Assembly: GCF_040718835.1 (NCBI RefSeq)
Contig: NZ_JBFEFG010000268.1
Span: 434,001-498,000, forward strand
Reading direction: 5' to 3'
DNA: 64,000 nucleotides
Source: Bremerella sp. JC817
GTDB lineage: Bacteria; Planctomycetota; Planctomycetia; Pirellulales; Pirellulaceae
Shown here: positions 45,916 to 55,217 of the stretch, one piece after another
How positions within the stretch are numbered: the first letter of the stretch is position 1
Layout: every line of letters starts with the position of its first letter
Program-made: the position numbers and the translations under genes
Notes under the pieces: model-generated
Seen by the model: only the letters and a program-made list of their open reading frames with translations
What the model was told of the DNA's origin: nothing
Databases searched by the model: none

Positions 45916-45949
45916 AAAAAAAGCCGCCAGTTCATCAGAACTGACGGCT
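45916..45949 (-). terminator. Intrinsic terminator of the tRNA-Arg gene
   Basis: AGCCGCCAGTTC (45922-45933) and GAACTGACGGCT (45938-45949) form a 12-bp stem with one mismatch and a 4-base loop. Read on the minus strand it is followed by a run of T (the A run at 45916-45921), just downstream of the tRNA. Confidence 0.85.
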
Positions 45950-45958
45950 TTCTTTCAG

Positions 45959-46032
45959 TGTGGGCGGCAGGGATCGAACCTGCAACCTTCGGTTTCGTAG
46001 ACCGATGCTCTATCCAATTGAGCTACGCCCAC
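45959..46032 (-). tRNA. tRNA-Arg (anticodon ACG)
   Basis: Read on the minus strand, the 7-bp acceptor stem GTGGGCG pairs with CGCCCAC. The D arm (AGCTC...GAGC), the anticodon loop CTACGAA with ACG and the T arm (GCAGG TTCGATC CCTGC) are all present. The anticodon reads CGU/CGC arginine codons after A34 is deaminated to inosine. CCA is not encoded and must be added after transcription. A good promoter and an intrinsic terminator flank it, so it is a single-gene unit. Confidence 0.95.
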
Positions 46033-46092
46033 AACGTGTTTCTCGCTGGATGTTTTCCCTTAACAGGGCTTTGTTCCCAACTGAGATCCCAG

Positions 46093-46121
46093 ATTATAGG
46101 GAGGCCTCCGCTTGTCGTAAA
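46093..46121 (-). promoter_or_regulatory. Promoter of tRNA-Arg
   Basis: On the minus strand, TTTACG (46116-46121) as -35 and a perfect TATAAT (46093-46098) as -10 are separated by 17 bases. They lie about 60 bases upstream of the tRNA 5' end. Confidence 0.6.
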
Positions 46122-46211
46122 GACGCCCCTGGCGATCCTGGGTTCATGTTTGCAAAATTTTTGAGCCTGGCACTGGTATTTCCAGGGGATTCGTAACATG
46201 TGTCTCAGAAA

Positions 46212-46802
46212 TTACTTCCGCATTTTTCGCCGATACGCGGAGGAGGGGACCTTCAGATTGCAGCGGCCTCCCGCCTCTAAGTCGAGCAGACGTTTCTTTT
46301 GCGAAACCCCCTCAGCACTGGTGAAGCCGCCGATCTGATTGCAGGCCGCCACCACACGATGGCAGGGGATAATCAGCGGGATGCGGTTCTTCGACATTGC
46401 GGTTCCCACCGCTCGGGCTGCTCCGGCCCGACCCGCCAACCGGGCAAGTTCGCCATACGTGACAACCTCGCCGTAAGGGATTTTCTGGCAAGCTTTCCAA
46501 ATCCGCTGCTGGAAGTCGGTCCCGGCACTCAAATCGACCGGAACCTGCGAGAAGTCGATCTGCGTTCCAACCGCATAGTCGACCAGGTCCTGGGCCAGTT
46601 CCTGCTGGGCAGATGTCAATTTAACAGAGGGGCGTACATAGGCACCTTGTTGCTTCGTCTTGGTACCTTTGGGGAGCCAGAGGAAGCGAACCACGAGATC
46701 GTCACGCCACTGAATCTCAGCGGGTCCTAAACTTGTTTGCAGCCGAACCGAAATGACCAGCTCGCTGTCTTCTGTCATTATGCCCCTGAATTCGTTCGAC
46801 AT
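46212..46802 (-). CDS. ogt: Methylated-DNA--[protein]-cysteine S-methyltransferase (Ogt/AGT)
   Basis: The 196-residue protein has FQQRIWKACQKIPYGEV (97-113), the DNA-binding segment GRAGAARAVGTAMSKNR and the active-site motif IPCHRV, with the acceptor Cys147. The enzyme removes methyl groups from O6-methylguanine or O4-methylthymine by a suicide transfer to the cysteine. The N-terminal domain is small and lacks the Ada zinc site, so it is the Ogt type. AAGGA lies 8 bases before the ATG. It is divergent from the gene at 46933, with a promoter between them for the other direction. Confidence 0.93.
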   Translation of the reverse strand: MSNEFRGIMTEDSELVISVRLQTSLGPAEIQWRDDLVVRFLWLPKGTKTKQQGAYVRPSVKLTSAQQELAQDLVDYAVGTQIDFSQVPVDLSAGTDFQQRIWKACQKIPYGEVVTYGELARLAGRAGAARAVGTAMSKNRIPLIIPCHRVVAACNQIGGFTSAEGVSQKKRLLDLEAGGRCNLKVPSSAYRRKMRK

Positions 46803-46832
46803 GGGCGTAGTCCTTCACCTTGCACCGCACCT

Positions 46833-46862
46833 TTGACACTTTTGTGACGGGCATTCTATACT
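46833..46862 (+). promoter_or_regulatory. Promoter upstream of the gene at 46933
   Basis: TTGACA (46833-46838) is a perfect -35 box and TATACT (46857-46862) a 5-of-6 -10 box, with an 18-base spacer. It lies about 65 bases before the start codon. Confidence 0.65.
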
Positions 46863-46932
46863 TGAAGATGGTCCGTGCCACTCCTGCCGGCCGATGGACT
46901 GCCACGCCAAAAAAAGCACAAGGAGGCTTTGA

Positions 46933-47676
46933 ATGGTTGATATCCGCTCGTTGACCGACGACTTTTACATCAACATGAATCTCAACACGGAGATGGATTT
47001 ACCGAGCGGGCGAGATACAGTTCTTCATTTCTTCGAGCAGGTCCGCAAACGCTATCCCAAGATGCGTAACTTCTACGCGCGCGATAAAAACGAGTTCGTG
47101 CTGGAAGAAGACAAAGATGGGGGAAGCTACCGTTGGACTTCGGTCGAACCGAAACGCATCTTATCGGGACACGTCAATCCAGCGTCGTTTGAAGAAGCGG
47201 TCGAGCAGCACACGTTTGTCCTGGACCAGGTTCCCTACACGCTGTCGATCAGTCCGCTCGACTGCGAATCGCTCAATGCGATGTATGGCTTCGATTTTAC
47301 CTACAGCGGCAACCACAACCAATTGGTTGCCGAGGCCCTTGGTCTGCCGCCGGCCTTTGAACGGCTGGTGCAAGGGAACGAGAACCGTCTTATCGGATTC
47401 GAGCCAGCCATCCAGTCGACCTTAGACGACGACTGTCGCACGCAGTTCCGTTTGAGTATCGAAACGCGTACCTCTGCCTACCATGTGCGGACCGGAGAGT
47501 TTCCGGAAGAGCAGTTGAGCGTCTACCTGACGGTACGTCGCTTTGGCAGTCTCGATGAAGGGGAGAACTATGTCACCGCATTTCAGCGTTTGCACGATCA
47601 AGCGGTCGGATTGCTCGAACAGCATGTGATCGGCAACATTCTAGAGCCGCTCAAGCAGGCGATTACCATTCGGTAA
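46933..47676 (+). CDS. Conserved-looking hypothetical cytoplasmic protein
   Basis: The 247-residue protein has no signal peptide or TM helix. It is mixed alpha/beta, beginning with MVDIRSLTDDFYINMNLNT and containing FFEQVRKRYPKMRNFYARD and a second half rich in Arg/Glu beta strands. A strong AAGGAGG (46920-46926) and a strong promoter suggest high expression. The order of elements looks like a planctomycete-specific protein but I do not recognise a named family. It stands alone between ogt and rnc. Confidence 0.75.
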   Translation: MVDIRSLTDDFYINMNLNTEMDLPSGRDTVLHFFEQVRKRYPKMRNFYARDKNEFVLEEDKDGGSYRWTSVEPKRILSGHVNPASFEEAVEQHTFVLDQVPYTLSISPLDCESLNAMYGFDFTYSGNHNQLVAEALGLPPAFERLVQGNENRLIGFEPAIQSTLDDDCRTQFRLSIETRTSAYHVRTGEFPEEQLSVYLTVRRFGSLDEGENYVTAFQRLHDQAVGLLEQHVIGNILEPLKQAITIR

Positions 47677-47828
47677 ATTCGCCTGCCAATGTTCCGGTTC
47701 GAGGCCACTGATCTCGCGAATCTTTTCGGCCAGGCAGTTCGGCGATTATGACATCGTCCCGTCGATGAATGCCGCTGGACGTTTCGCGCGGGTGCAGCAC
47801 ATTAAGATTGGCAGAAAGTTGCCTGAAC

Positions 47829-48593
47829 CTATTCCGGGTCGGACTGCTCTGGATAGGGTGGTTCATCGCCTTGGATTTCGTGCAGCGCGTTTTTGGCAGC
47901 TCGCTGCTCTGCTTCCTTCTTGTTGGCACCCCATGCCGAAGCATAGCGGGTTCCCTGCAAGATCACGGCGACATTGAAGAACTTGCTATGGTCTGGTCCC
48001 TTCTCGGCGACCAGTTCATAGTTGGGCGTCGTCCCGAATTCGCGCTGAGCGTATTGCTGCAGCATCGATTTGTAGTTGCTGCCCACTTCGCCGGCCGAGG
48101 CCTGTTCGATTTCTTCTTCCAGGGCGACCGCCAGAAACTGGTTGACTTTTTCGTCGCCACCATCCAGATAAATCGCGGCGATGATCGCCTCAAAGACGTC
48201 CGCTAACAGCGACTTGGGAACCGACTGGGTCGAGGCCATCCCTTTGCCCAGAATCAAAAACGGTTCGAGCCCCATCGCTTTGCTAAGCCGGGCACATGTG
48301 CTGCGGCTGACAACAATCGACTTAATTCGTGTCAGATCGCCTTCCAGGTAATTCGGAAAACGCAGAAAGAGCGATTCGCAGACGAACTTACCGAGAATGG
48401 CATCGCCGAGGAATTCGAGCCGTTCGTTGCTTCCCAGGCGATGATTCGCACCCGAAGCGTGCGTCAATGCGGACTGCAGAAGGTCTCGATTTTGAAAGGT
48501 GTATCCGAGTTTAAGTTCGCACTCGGAGAGCTGATCTTCACCGGTAGCCGGCGAGTCTTGGCCTCGTAGCATGATCGAACGGATCCATTTCAT
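47829..48593 (-). CDS. rnc: Ribonuclease III
   Basis: The 254-residue protein has the RNase III signature ERLEFLGDAILG (E60, D64), the second catalytic set LLADVFEAIIAAIYLDGG and a C-terminal double-stranded RNA binding domain (YKSMLQQYAQREFGTTPNYEL to GTRYASAWGANKKEAEQRAA). It cleaves double-stranded RNA in rRNA maturation and mRNA turnover. Length is normal. A second start at codon 8 (ATG 48572) is possible; no strong ribosome site marks either. A Cys-containing insertion was not seen. Confidence 0.96.
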   Translation of the reverse strand: MKWIRSIMLRGQDSPATGEDQLSECELKLGYTFQNRDLLQSALTHASGANHRLGSNERLEFLGDAILGKFVCESLFLRFPNYLEGDLTRIKSIVVSRSTCARLSKAMGLEPFLILGKGMASTQSVPKSLLADVFEAIIAAIYLDGGDEKVNQFLAVALEEEIEQASAGEVGSNYKSMLQQYAQREFGTTPNYELVAEKGPDHSKFFNVAVILQGTRYASAWGANKKEAEQRAAKNALHEIQGDEPPYPEQSDPE

Positions 48594-48886
48594 GGCGTTC
48601 GATATTTTCTTCGTTTGGTTGGAATCGCATGCAAAGAGTCCAGCAAAACGAAGGAAATACCCAACTATTTGTAAGGTTTGATATGTAGAAACTACTTTCA
48701 GGGGGCGGGAAAGTCAATCGCCTTTCCACTATAGTCCTTACCAGGCAGGAAATGGCACCCCAAAACGGGGCAACCTCTGTCAGATACCTCACTTGGCATC
48801 CCTCCCATCCGATGGGCAGTTCAGTAAGATAGTACCTGATATCGACGAAAGCGTGGCACTTTCGGCCAATCGTTCCAAGGACACCT

Positions 48887-50236
48887 ATGATTAACACCCT
48901 CTACCTGCCCGAACTACGCGAGATGCTGGTCGAGAACGATGCCGCTGGCCTCCGCGAGTTTTGCACCGCTCTCCATCCCGCTCGCACCGCCGAGTTTATG
49001 GAAGGCTTGACGCCTGAAGAAGCGTGGAGCGTCTTGGATCATGCCGATCTGAACTTGCAGGGGGAAATCCTTTCCTATTTTGACTACCACCGGCAAGCCG
49101 AGATGCTCGAGTCTCGGCCTCCCGAATCGGTCGCTCCGGTGGTCGCCACCATGTCGGCGGACGACCAGGTCGACCTTTTAGGCGAAGTCGAAGAAGAGAC
49201 CGCCGAGCAAATTCTGGCCTGTTTCTCGGTCGACGACCGTCGCGACGTGCTGCGGCTCTCAAATTATGCCGAAGGAACCGCCGGTGCGATCATGACCACC
49301 GAAATGGCCCGCCTCAGCGAGAACCTCACCGCCCGCGAGGCCCTGCAAGAGCTCACCAACCAGGCCGAGAACCTCGAGACGATCTATTACTTGTACGTCG
49401 TTGACGAGCATGGCAGTCTGCACGGGGTGGTCTCGACTCGCGATATTGTCTCGGCACTCAGCAAGAAGCAGAAGCGTCTGAGCGAGATCATGGAGACCGA
49501 AGTCATCCACGCCAATGTGATGGATGACCAGGAAGAAGTTTTGCGTAAGATGGCCGACTACGACCTTCTGGCCATTCCGGTCGTCGACGAAGAGCTGCGG
49601 CTGGTTGGGATTATTACGCACGACGATATTCTCGACGTCGTAGTGGAAGAAGCGGCCGAAGACGCATACCGCGCGGCGGCGGTCGAGCCTCTGGAAGAAA
49701 CCTATCTCCGCACGTCAGTGCTGACCCTCAGCCGCAAACGTGGCGTCTGGCTGGCTGTCCTGTTCGTGGGGGCTTTTCTCACGACGTTCGCCCTGGAACA
49801 GTTTGAAGAAGACCTGGCGCGGATTCCGTGGCTGGTGATCTTTATTCCGCTGGTCATTTCGACCGGAGGGAATTCAGGCAATCAATCGGCCACGCTCGTG
49901 ATCACGGCGCTCAACAAGGGAGAAGCCAGCGTCCGTGACTGGTGGATTATCATGCGGCGCGAGCTGGCGATGGGCTTGATCCTGGGATTGATCATGGCAG
50001 GACTGGGGCTGGTATTGGCCCTGTTTAAATCACCGTCCGCGTATGCAGCGCTGGTCGTACCGTCGACATTGGTGCTGGTGGTGATCGCGGGAACCTTGAT
50101 TGGCTCGATGCTGCCACTGATGTTTAAGAAGATTGGCCTCGACCCGGCCTTGATGAGCAACCCGTTCGTGGCGGGGCTGATTGACCTTCTAGGGATTGTG
50201 ATCTACCTGAAGGTCGCGTTGCTGCTCGTTGGATAG
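48887..50236 (+). CDS. mgtE: Magnesium transporter MgtE
   Basis: The 449-residue protein has the N-terminal helical MgtE domain (1-130), two CBS domains (IMTTEMARL and IMETEVIHANVM regions, 135-260) and a C-terminal membrane domain with five helices from about 283. The pore segment PLVISTGGNSGNQSATLV is the family hallmark. MgtE channels carry Mg2+ and are gated by Mg2+ bound to the N and CBS domains. AAGGA lies 5 bases before the ATG. The 293-base leader has a small CCCC-AAAAC-GGGG hairpin but I could not recognise an M-box riboswitch. Confidence 0.94.
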   Translation: MINTLYLPELREMLVENDAAGLREFCTALHPARTAEFMEGLTPEEAWSVLDHADLNLQGEILSYFDYHRQAEMLESRPPESVAPVVATMSADDQVDLLGEVEEETAEQILACFSVDDRRDVLRLSNYAEGTAGAIMTTEMARLSENLTAREALQELTNQAENLETIYYLYVVDEHGSLHGVVSTRDIVSALSKKQKRLSEIMETEVIHANVMDDQEEVLRKMADYDLLAIPVVDEELRLVGIITHDDILDVVVEEAAEDAYRAAAVEPLEETYLRTSVLTLSRKRGVWLAVLFVGAFLTTFALEQFEEDLARIPWLVIFIPLVISTGGNSGNQSATLVITALNKGEASVRDWWIIMRRELAMGLILGLIMAGLGLVLALFKSPSAYAALVVPSTLVLVVIAGTLIGSMLPLMFKKIGLDPALMSNPFVAGLIDLLGIVIYLKVALLLVG

Positions 50237-50244
50237 AAGCGACG

Positions 50245-50586
50245 TTAAACGTCAATCAGCGGGTGGCCGACATACATCTGCAGAATCTGGCTTTGCACTT
50301 TGATCGCGCGGATCAACACCCAAATCTGGTCGGGCGAGAACTTGCGCGGATCGGAATGCGCCAGCTCGTCCAGTTCGTCGGTCATGGCCGCGTGCTGATC
50401 GGTGGCCGCTTGCAGACGCAAGCCCATCTCCTGCCAGGCGGCAGTCAACAGCTTGTCATCTTCCAAATCTTTCAAGTCGGTGACAGAGTTCGACAACAAT
50501 AAACAGAGCCGCGCCACATCGCGAGGTTCAGCGTTTGGCTGCATGCGTTCGATGCGACCGGCGAGTTCCTGGCAAGACATGCTCAT
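50245..50586 (-). CDS. Small hypothetical protein
   Basis: The 113-residue product is fully helical in appearance (LAGRIERMQPNAEPRDVARL, KLLTAAWQEMGLRLQAA, PDQIWVLIRAIKVQSQILQM) with no signal or TM. The stop is 8 bases after the convergent mgtE stop. It looks like a regulatory or adaptor protein, but no family is recognised. Codon use and the presence of an ATG support it as a gene. Confidence 0.6.
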   Translation of the reverse strand: MSMSCQELAGRIERMQPNAEPRDVARLCLLLSNSVTDLKDLEDDKLLTAAWQEMGLRLQAATDQHAAMTDELDELAHSDPRKFSPDQIWVLIRAIKVQSQILQMYVGHPLIDV

Positions 50587-50726
50587 GGCAGACCTACATG
50601 GGTGTAACGGCGATTCGATAAGGCTAAGGTGAAAAGTGGTTGTAGCGACTGACTAAGCCCCGCCTTTTCAATCTTTTCCAGTCACACAAACGTAGCTCAA
50701 AATAAGATGCCAACCATAGACTTGAG

Positions 50727-51827
50727 TCATTTCACGGGGCCCCGTACGAGTTTTTCGTACCGGCCAGCGAGTTTATCCGCATAACCGGAAATGCCGAATT
50801 GTTCGATCCGTTGCCTTGCTTTCGCTCCGACCAATTCGCGCAGTTTCGCCGAGTGGTATAACTTGACGATCGCCTCGGCCATCGCCTCAGGATCGTCCGG
50901 AGGCACCAAAATGGCCTCCTCGCTGGGGAACATCTCGCGGGTCCCTCCGACGTCGGTCGCTACGATGGGGATGCCACACGCCGCCCCTTCAATCAAGACC
51001 CGGCCCCAAGGCTCTTGTCGAGCCGCATGGACCAGCACGTTCGCTTCCTGCAAGATCTGGATCGGATGATGCGTTCGACCCCGAAACCGAATCCGCGAAA
51101 TCATCCCAACCGTTTCAACCCAACGTCGCTGCTGAGCGACGTACTGCAGCGCCTCGTCCTTTTCGGAATGGCATTCGCCATACAGATCAAGCGCGACGTC
51201 GACACCCGCCTCCACCGCCAGGTGGACGCTTTGCAGCAACGTGTCGATCCCTTTCCGCATGACCAACTGCCCGATGTAAACCAACTGCAGTGGCCGCCGA
51301 TCAGGACGGGACGCAGGAGGAGAGAACTGCTGGAGATCGATTCCATTGTGTAGCACCTGCGAGTTCTCTTCGCGAAGTCCTTGTCGCAGGTGATGCTCAC
51401 GCGTCGCGGTCGAAACGCAGTAGATCTCGTCCAGCGCTGAGATATCTTCGACGACGCGGCGATTCAGCTTGATGATGTCCCGCAGGTGGCCGACGAAGTG
51501 GCAATCCTCAGGTCGCCGGCAAGGCCCTAGAATGCGCGAGACCGAAAGACTGTTGGCATGCACGATATCGGCGTGCCATGCTGGAATCGTGGCGTTCAGT
51601 TGGTCGCGCAGCAATTCCAGCGGCAGACGTTTCCCCTGGGCATCGGTCCAGGTAAAAGAAATGTGCCGCACCTGTCGCCGGGCCAATTGCCGCGACAGGA
51701 GACTTTCACCCGGGCACGCCACGGCAACATCGAAGCCGCGGCGTTTTATCTCTTCCAGTCCAGCCAGCATCGAGTTCTCGCCGCCATAGATCGTTCCGTA
51801 CTCGCAGAGATAGACGACCAAAGGCAT
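50727..51827 (-). CDS. Family 4 glycosyltransferase
   Basis: The 366-residue GT-B enzyme opens with LVVYLCEYGTIYGGENSML, has the linker LVYIGQLVMRKGIDTLLQSV near 186-205 and the donor-site EX7E motif EPWGRVLIEGAACGIPIVATD. It transfers a sugar from an NDP-sugar with retention. The start is 31 bases after the dapA stop, so it may be co-transcribed with dapA. The acceptor is unknown; a cell-surface polysaccharide or glycolipid is likely. Confidence 0.88.
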   Translation of the reverse strand: MPLVVYLCEYGTIYGGENSMLAGLEEIKRRGFDVAVACPGESLLSRQLARRQVRHISFTWTDAQGKRLPLELLRDQLNATIPAWHADIVHANSLSVSRILGPCRRPEDCHFVGHLRDIIKLNRRVVEDISALDEIYCVSTATREHHLRQGLREENSQVLHNGIDLQQFSPPASRPDRRPLQLVYIGQLVMRKGIDTLLQSVHLAVEAGVDVALDLYGECHSEKDEALQYVAQQRRWVETVGMISRIRFRGRTHHPIQILQEANVLVHAARQEPWGRVLIEGAACGIPIVATDVGGTREMFPSEEAILVPPDDPEAMAEAIVKLYHSAKLRELVGAKARQRIEQFGISGYADKLAGRYEKLVRGPVK

Positions 51828-51858
51828 GGCGACGAAAGGTGCTGGATGCGAACGTTTC

Positions 51859-52746
51859 TTACAGAAGACCGTAAGCGGTCAGGACTTCACGCAGACGCTT
51901 TTCGCCGTTCTCGCACAGCGGCGTCATCGGCAAACGCAGTTCGCCCGAGTCGCGACCGAGCATCTTCATGGCGACCTTGATCGGAATCGGGTTGGTCGAC
52001 AGACCGAGCAGTTCGCGGCACAGGGTGAAGAGCTTGAAGTGCATCTTCTGGGCTTCGGCGAAATCGCCAGCGGCAGCCGCGCGAACCAGGCTGAGCATGT
52101 CGCCAGGAACGATGTTGCTGACCACCGAGATCACCCCTTCGCCGCCGATCGCCATCAGTGGCAAGGTCAGGCTGTCGTCGCCGCTGAGCAAGGTCAGGTC
52201 GGTCAATTCCAGGATCTGCGAAGCCTGATCGAGGGAACCAGTCGCTTCTTTGACCAGTTGGATCTGTTCCAGTTCGGCCAGACGAGCGATCGTTTCAGGA
52301 TCAACGTTCTTGCCGGTGCGGCCAGGAATGTTGTAGACGCAGATAGGAATGCCGGCGTCTTCCGCCAACGCCTTGAAGTGCTGGTAGAAACCTTCCTGGG
52401 TCGGCTTGTTGTAGTAAGGAGCGACAACCAAAGCGCCGTCGGCACCCTCTTTCGCGGCCCAGCGGGTCAGCTTCAACGCTTCGCGAGTGCTGTTCGATCC
52501 GGTGCCTGGCATCACCTTCGCGCGGCCAGCAACCGTTTCGATTACGGCGCTGATGACACGTTCGTGTTCATCGTGCGAAAGGGTAGGGGATTCGCCCGTA
52601 GTTCCGACGGGGCACAAGCACTGCACGCCGGCTTCAATTTGGAATTCGACCTGTTTTTTCAGCAGGTTGTAGTCCACCAGGTCTCCCTGGAAGGGAGTCG
52701 TGATTGCTACCGAAACGCCTGCGAATTGACTGCCTTTTCGTGCCAT
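51859..52746 (-). CDS. dapA: 4-hydroxy-tetrahydrodipicolinate synthase
   Basis: The 295-residue aldolase has GTTGES at 48-53, the relay Tyr138 in VYNIPGRTG and the Schiff-base Lys166 in LVKEATGS. It condenses pyruvate with aspartate semialdehyde, the first committed step to diaminopimelate and lysine. The length is normal. It lies 103 bases downstream of pdxJ, with a small hairpin between, so it may form its own unit with the GT4 gene. No lysine riboswitch was recognised. Confidence 0.95.
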   Translation of the reverse strand: MARKGSQFAGVSVAITTPFQGDLVDYNLLKKQVEFQIEAGVQCLCPVGTTGESPTLSHDEHERVISAVIETVAGRAKVMPGTGSNSTREALKLTRWAAKEGADGALVVAPYYNKPTQEGFYQHFKALAEDAGIPICVYNIPGRTGKNVDPETIARLAELEQIQLVKEATGSLDQASQILELTDLTLLSGDDSLTLPLMAIGGEGVISVVSNIVPGDMLSLVRAAAAGDFAEAQKMHFKLFTLCRELLGLSTNPIPIKVAMKMLGRDSGELRLPMTPLCENGEKRLREVLTAYGLL

Positions 52747-52784
52747 GTCGAACTACCAAAACTGAAATAAAACCAAACAACGGA

Positions 52785-52798
52785 GGACCGAAAGGTCC
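52785..52798 (-). terminator. Weak hairpin between pdxJ and dapA
   Basis: GGACC (52785-52789) and GGTCC (52794-52798) form a 5-bp stem with a 4-base loop. On the minus strand a T-rich but interrupted stretch follows. It could end the upstream operon partially. Confidence 0.3.
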
Positions 52799-52849
52799 GT
52801 AACAGACCGGCCTATAATACGATAGGACCGGCCCCTTCGCCAGTGCCGC

Positions 52850-53563
52850 TTAAAGGGCCACCAAACGTTTCATTTCGGCGACTGCATCGCGAAAACCGAC
52901 GAAAACGGCTCGAGAAACGATGCTGTGCCCGATGTTCAGCTCGGCCATTTCTGGAATCTGAGCGATTGGCTGAACATTCGTATAAGTCAGACCATGCCCG
53001 GCCAGCACCTGCATGCCGGCCGCATGAATTTGTTCAGCCGCCAGAACAAGCCGGGTGAGTTCCTTTTCCTGCTCGGCTCCACCATGCAAAGCATATTGGC
53101 CGGTGTGCAGCTCGACCGCATCGGCCCCCAGTTTGGCGGCCATTTCGATCTGCTTCGGTTCCGGGTCGAGGAAGAGACTGATGGAGATCCCGGCGTCGCG
53201 GAGCTGGCCGATTGCCTTGGCGACTGAAGCTTCGTGGCTCACCACATCCAGGCCACCCTCGGTGGTAACTTCTTCGCGGCGTTCTGGAACGAGCGTTGCC
53301 TGATCCGGCTTGACGCGGCACGCGATGTCGACCACATCGGCCTCGGTGGCCAGTTCCAGGTTCAATTTGACCTTCACGGTCTGCCGCATCACTTCCAGAT
53401 CGCGATCCTGGATATGACGGCGGTCTTCTCGCAGATGCAGCGTGATGCAGTCGGCGCCCCCCAGTTCGGCGAGGGCAGCGGCCCAGACCGGGTCAGGTTC
53501 ATTCGTCTTGCGAGCCTGGCGAATCGTCGCCACGTGGTCGATGTTGACGCCCAAATGAGGCAT
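52850..53563 (-). CDS. pdxJ: Pyridoxine 5'-phosphate synthase
   Basis: I set the start at ATG 53563 (AGAGGA 10 bases upstream); the frame reaching 53611 overlaps the GHMP gene. The 237-residue TIM barrel begins [18 protein letters not shown] and has [46 protein letters not shown] and [10 protein letters not shown], all typical of PdxJ. It condenses 1-deoxy-xylulose 5-phosphate with 3-amino-2-oxopropyl phosphate in vitamin B6 synthesis. It is the last gene of the operon that carries the pterin genes. Confidence 0.96.
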   Translation of the reverse strand: MPHLGVNIDHVATIRQARKTNEPDPVWAAALAELGGADCITLHLREDRRHIQDRDLEVMRQTVKVKLNLELATEADVVDIACRVKPDQATLVPERREEVTTEGGLDVVSHEASVAKAIGQLRDAGISISLFLDPEPKQIEMAAKLGADAVELHTGQYALHGGAEQEKELTRLVLAAEQIHAAGMQVLAGHGLTYTNVQPIAQIPEMAELNIGHSIVSRAVFVGFRDAVAEMKRLVAL

Positions 53564-53589
53564 GGACTTGAGATCCTCTCTTCTGCGTT

Positions 53590-54591
53590 CTAGCCGTCGG
53601 TCGAAGCCCACTCGAGCTGGGCACCGTGGTTGTTCGGCTCGGAAATTTCGAGATGCATTTCGTGTTCAGAATACCGCTCATGCAAATGGGTGCAAAGTGC
53701 CTGAGCCTGGTCGATATCTTCGCAGATACCGAATATCGTCGGACCCCAAGAACTTTGCCCCACCCCGGCGATGCCAAAGGCACGCATCCGCTGGACAAGT
53801 TCCGTGCACGTTGGGTTCGCGTAGCGGCCCCCCTGGACCGAACCATAGCAGTCGCCGGCGAGGCATCCGTACTCATAAACGGCCTCGCCAAAGCGGTCGA
53901 TCTCGGCTGCTTCCAGCCCTGGGGTCATTTCCCCTTCGATCAATTGCCGCAAGCGGCTGGTCGTGGGGGGCGGAACCGGATCGAGCTGACGGAAGCTTTC
54001 TTCTTCGTCGTGACCATGGCGACCGTGGATCTTCTGCTGCGTTGCCAGAACAATCCGCCACGACTCAGGCACGTCGCCGCGATAGGCAAGATCGGGAAAC
54101 TCTTCTTGCTGGTGCCCTGTTTCAAACAGGAAGCCACCCTGCAGAAAGCCATAGCAGCCAATGGCCGATCGTTTCGCGCGACCGACCGTATCGACCAGGC
54201 TCGGCAAGTCCGGCAGTGGGTGCTGGGTCAGCTTCGATAACAAGGTCCCGATCGCCAGACCAAGCTGCGTTCCGCATCCCAGCCCAACATGGTCGCGAAG
54301 TTCGCCCCGGGTGCTCAGCCGCACGGTCGGAAGTTTCTTCAGGGTCGCTTGCTGCCAGAGCTGGGCAAACGCTTCGATCCGCGATGCCAGCGGCCCATTG
54401 GCGATGAACTTTGGCGAGAAGCTGGCGTGAACTTCCAGCCCGGGTCGCTGGATCATCATCCCCACGCCACCAAACGAAGCGTCGTCGCTATCGAAGTTCA
54501 GCAGCCCGAAGTGCAGGCGCGAACCGACAGTCAACTTCGCCAATAACGGCGAATAGGCATCGGCCAGTGGTGATGGTTTGAGTAGCGACAT
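53590..54591 (-). CDS. Beta-ribofuranosylaminobenzene 5'-phosphate synthase family protein (GHMP superfamily)
   Basis: The 333-residue protein has [10 protein letters not shown] (24-33), the GHMP-type phosphate loop [14 protein letters not shown] (103-116) and a late [14 protein letters not shown] motif. These fit beta-RFAP synthase, which condenses p-aminobenzoate with PRPP and releases CO2, the first step of the tetrahydromethanopterin pathway. The p-aminobenzoate genes lie in the same operon, which strongly supports this role. The next gene upstream is 26 bases away. A generic GHMP kinase is the alternative, less likely given the context. Confidence 0.88.
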   Translation of the reverse strand: MSLLKPSPLADAYSPLLAKLTVGSRLHFGLLNFDSDDASFGGVGMMIQRPGLEVHASFSPKFIANGPLASRIEAFAQLWQQATLKKLPTVRLSTRGELRDHVGLGCGTQLGLAIGTLLSKLTQHPLPDLPSLVDTVGRAKRSAIGCYGFLQGGFLFETGHQQEEFPDLAYRGDVPESWRIVLATQQKIHGRHGHDEEESFRQLDPVPPPTTSRLRQLIEGEMTPGLEAAEIDRFGEAVYEYGCLAGDCYGSVQGGRYANPTCTELVQRMRAFGIAGVGQSSWGPTIFGICEDIDQAQALCTHLHERYSEHEMHLEISEPNNHGAQLEWASTDG

Positions 54592-54617
54592 TTCCCCAGT
54601 CTACCGCAGAGAGCGGC

Positions 54618-55217
54618 CTACGACGATTCCTGCTTTGCGGCCAGCCGTTGATCAATCGTGCTGCGGAGAAACTCCCAGGCCCGAAGTTCACTCTCACCAC
54701 CCGTTTTCTCGACCCACGGCGTCAGCATGGCGATTTCCGCCTCGATCTCTTCCGCGGGCAGCAAATGAACGCGGGTTGCTAGAATGGCCAGTTCCAGCAC
54801 GGCGTGCTTGGCCCGATTCAACCCGAAGTAATCACGCAGTTTGCCGGAAGATTGCACCGCACAAATCAGCGAGGCCCGCTCGCCGTGCGTCTCCACATCG
54901 ACTGCTTCCAGGGCATACCAGCGGCAAGCTCCTGACAGAACGTGGATGCCAGTGGGCATATCACTGACAAACGACGGCGGCGAATGCAAGTCGCCCACGG
55001 CGGCTTGCGCGATCATCTCGACATCGTCGGTCACATGAAACGTGGCCCGTCGCGTCCGCAGCAAGTTTTCGTACGTGCGTGAACCAGGGAAGGGACGCAG
55101 CTGAAACCGCGTAAAGTTATCGTTCACCCGCGGCCCCATCGGCGCGACATTCACGGTGCCGTCGGCGTTTTCGGTGGTGAGCATCCCTTCGATGATTCGC
55201 AGTGGCGACTCGCTCAC
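54618..55217 (-). CDS. DUF447-domain protein (H4MPT-linked)
   Basis: The 199-residue protein starts near SPLRIIEGMLTTENADGTVNV and has NVAPMGPRVNDNFTRFQLRPF and GSRTYENLLRTRRATFHVTDD, resembling the DUF447 flavin-reductase-like family known from methanogens, methylotrophs and planctomycetes. The family has been tied to H4MPT biosynthesis by gene context. The start overlaps the pabA stop by 4 bases, implying coupling. The biochemical step is not known. Confidence 0.8.
   Translation of the reverse strand: MSESPLRIIEGMLTTENADGTVNVAPMGPRVNDNFTRFQLRPFPGSRTYENLLRTRRATFHVTDDVEMIAQAAVGDLHSPPSFVSDMPTGIHVLSGACRWYALEAVDVETHGERASLICAVQSSGKLRDYFGLNRAKHAVLELAILATRVHLLPAEEIEAEIAMLTPWVEKTGGESELRAWEFLRSTIDQRLAAKQESS

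Noticed and set aside
48594..48886. M-box Mg2+ riboswitch before mgtE
   Set aside because: Only a 4-bp CCCC/GGGG hairpin was seen. The conserved M-box core was not recognised; a covariance-model search would decide.
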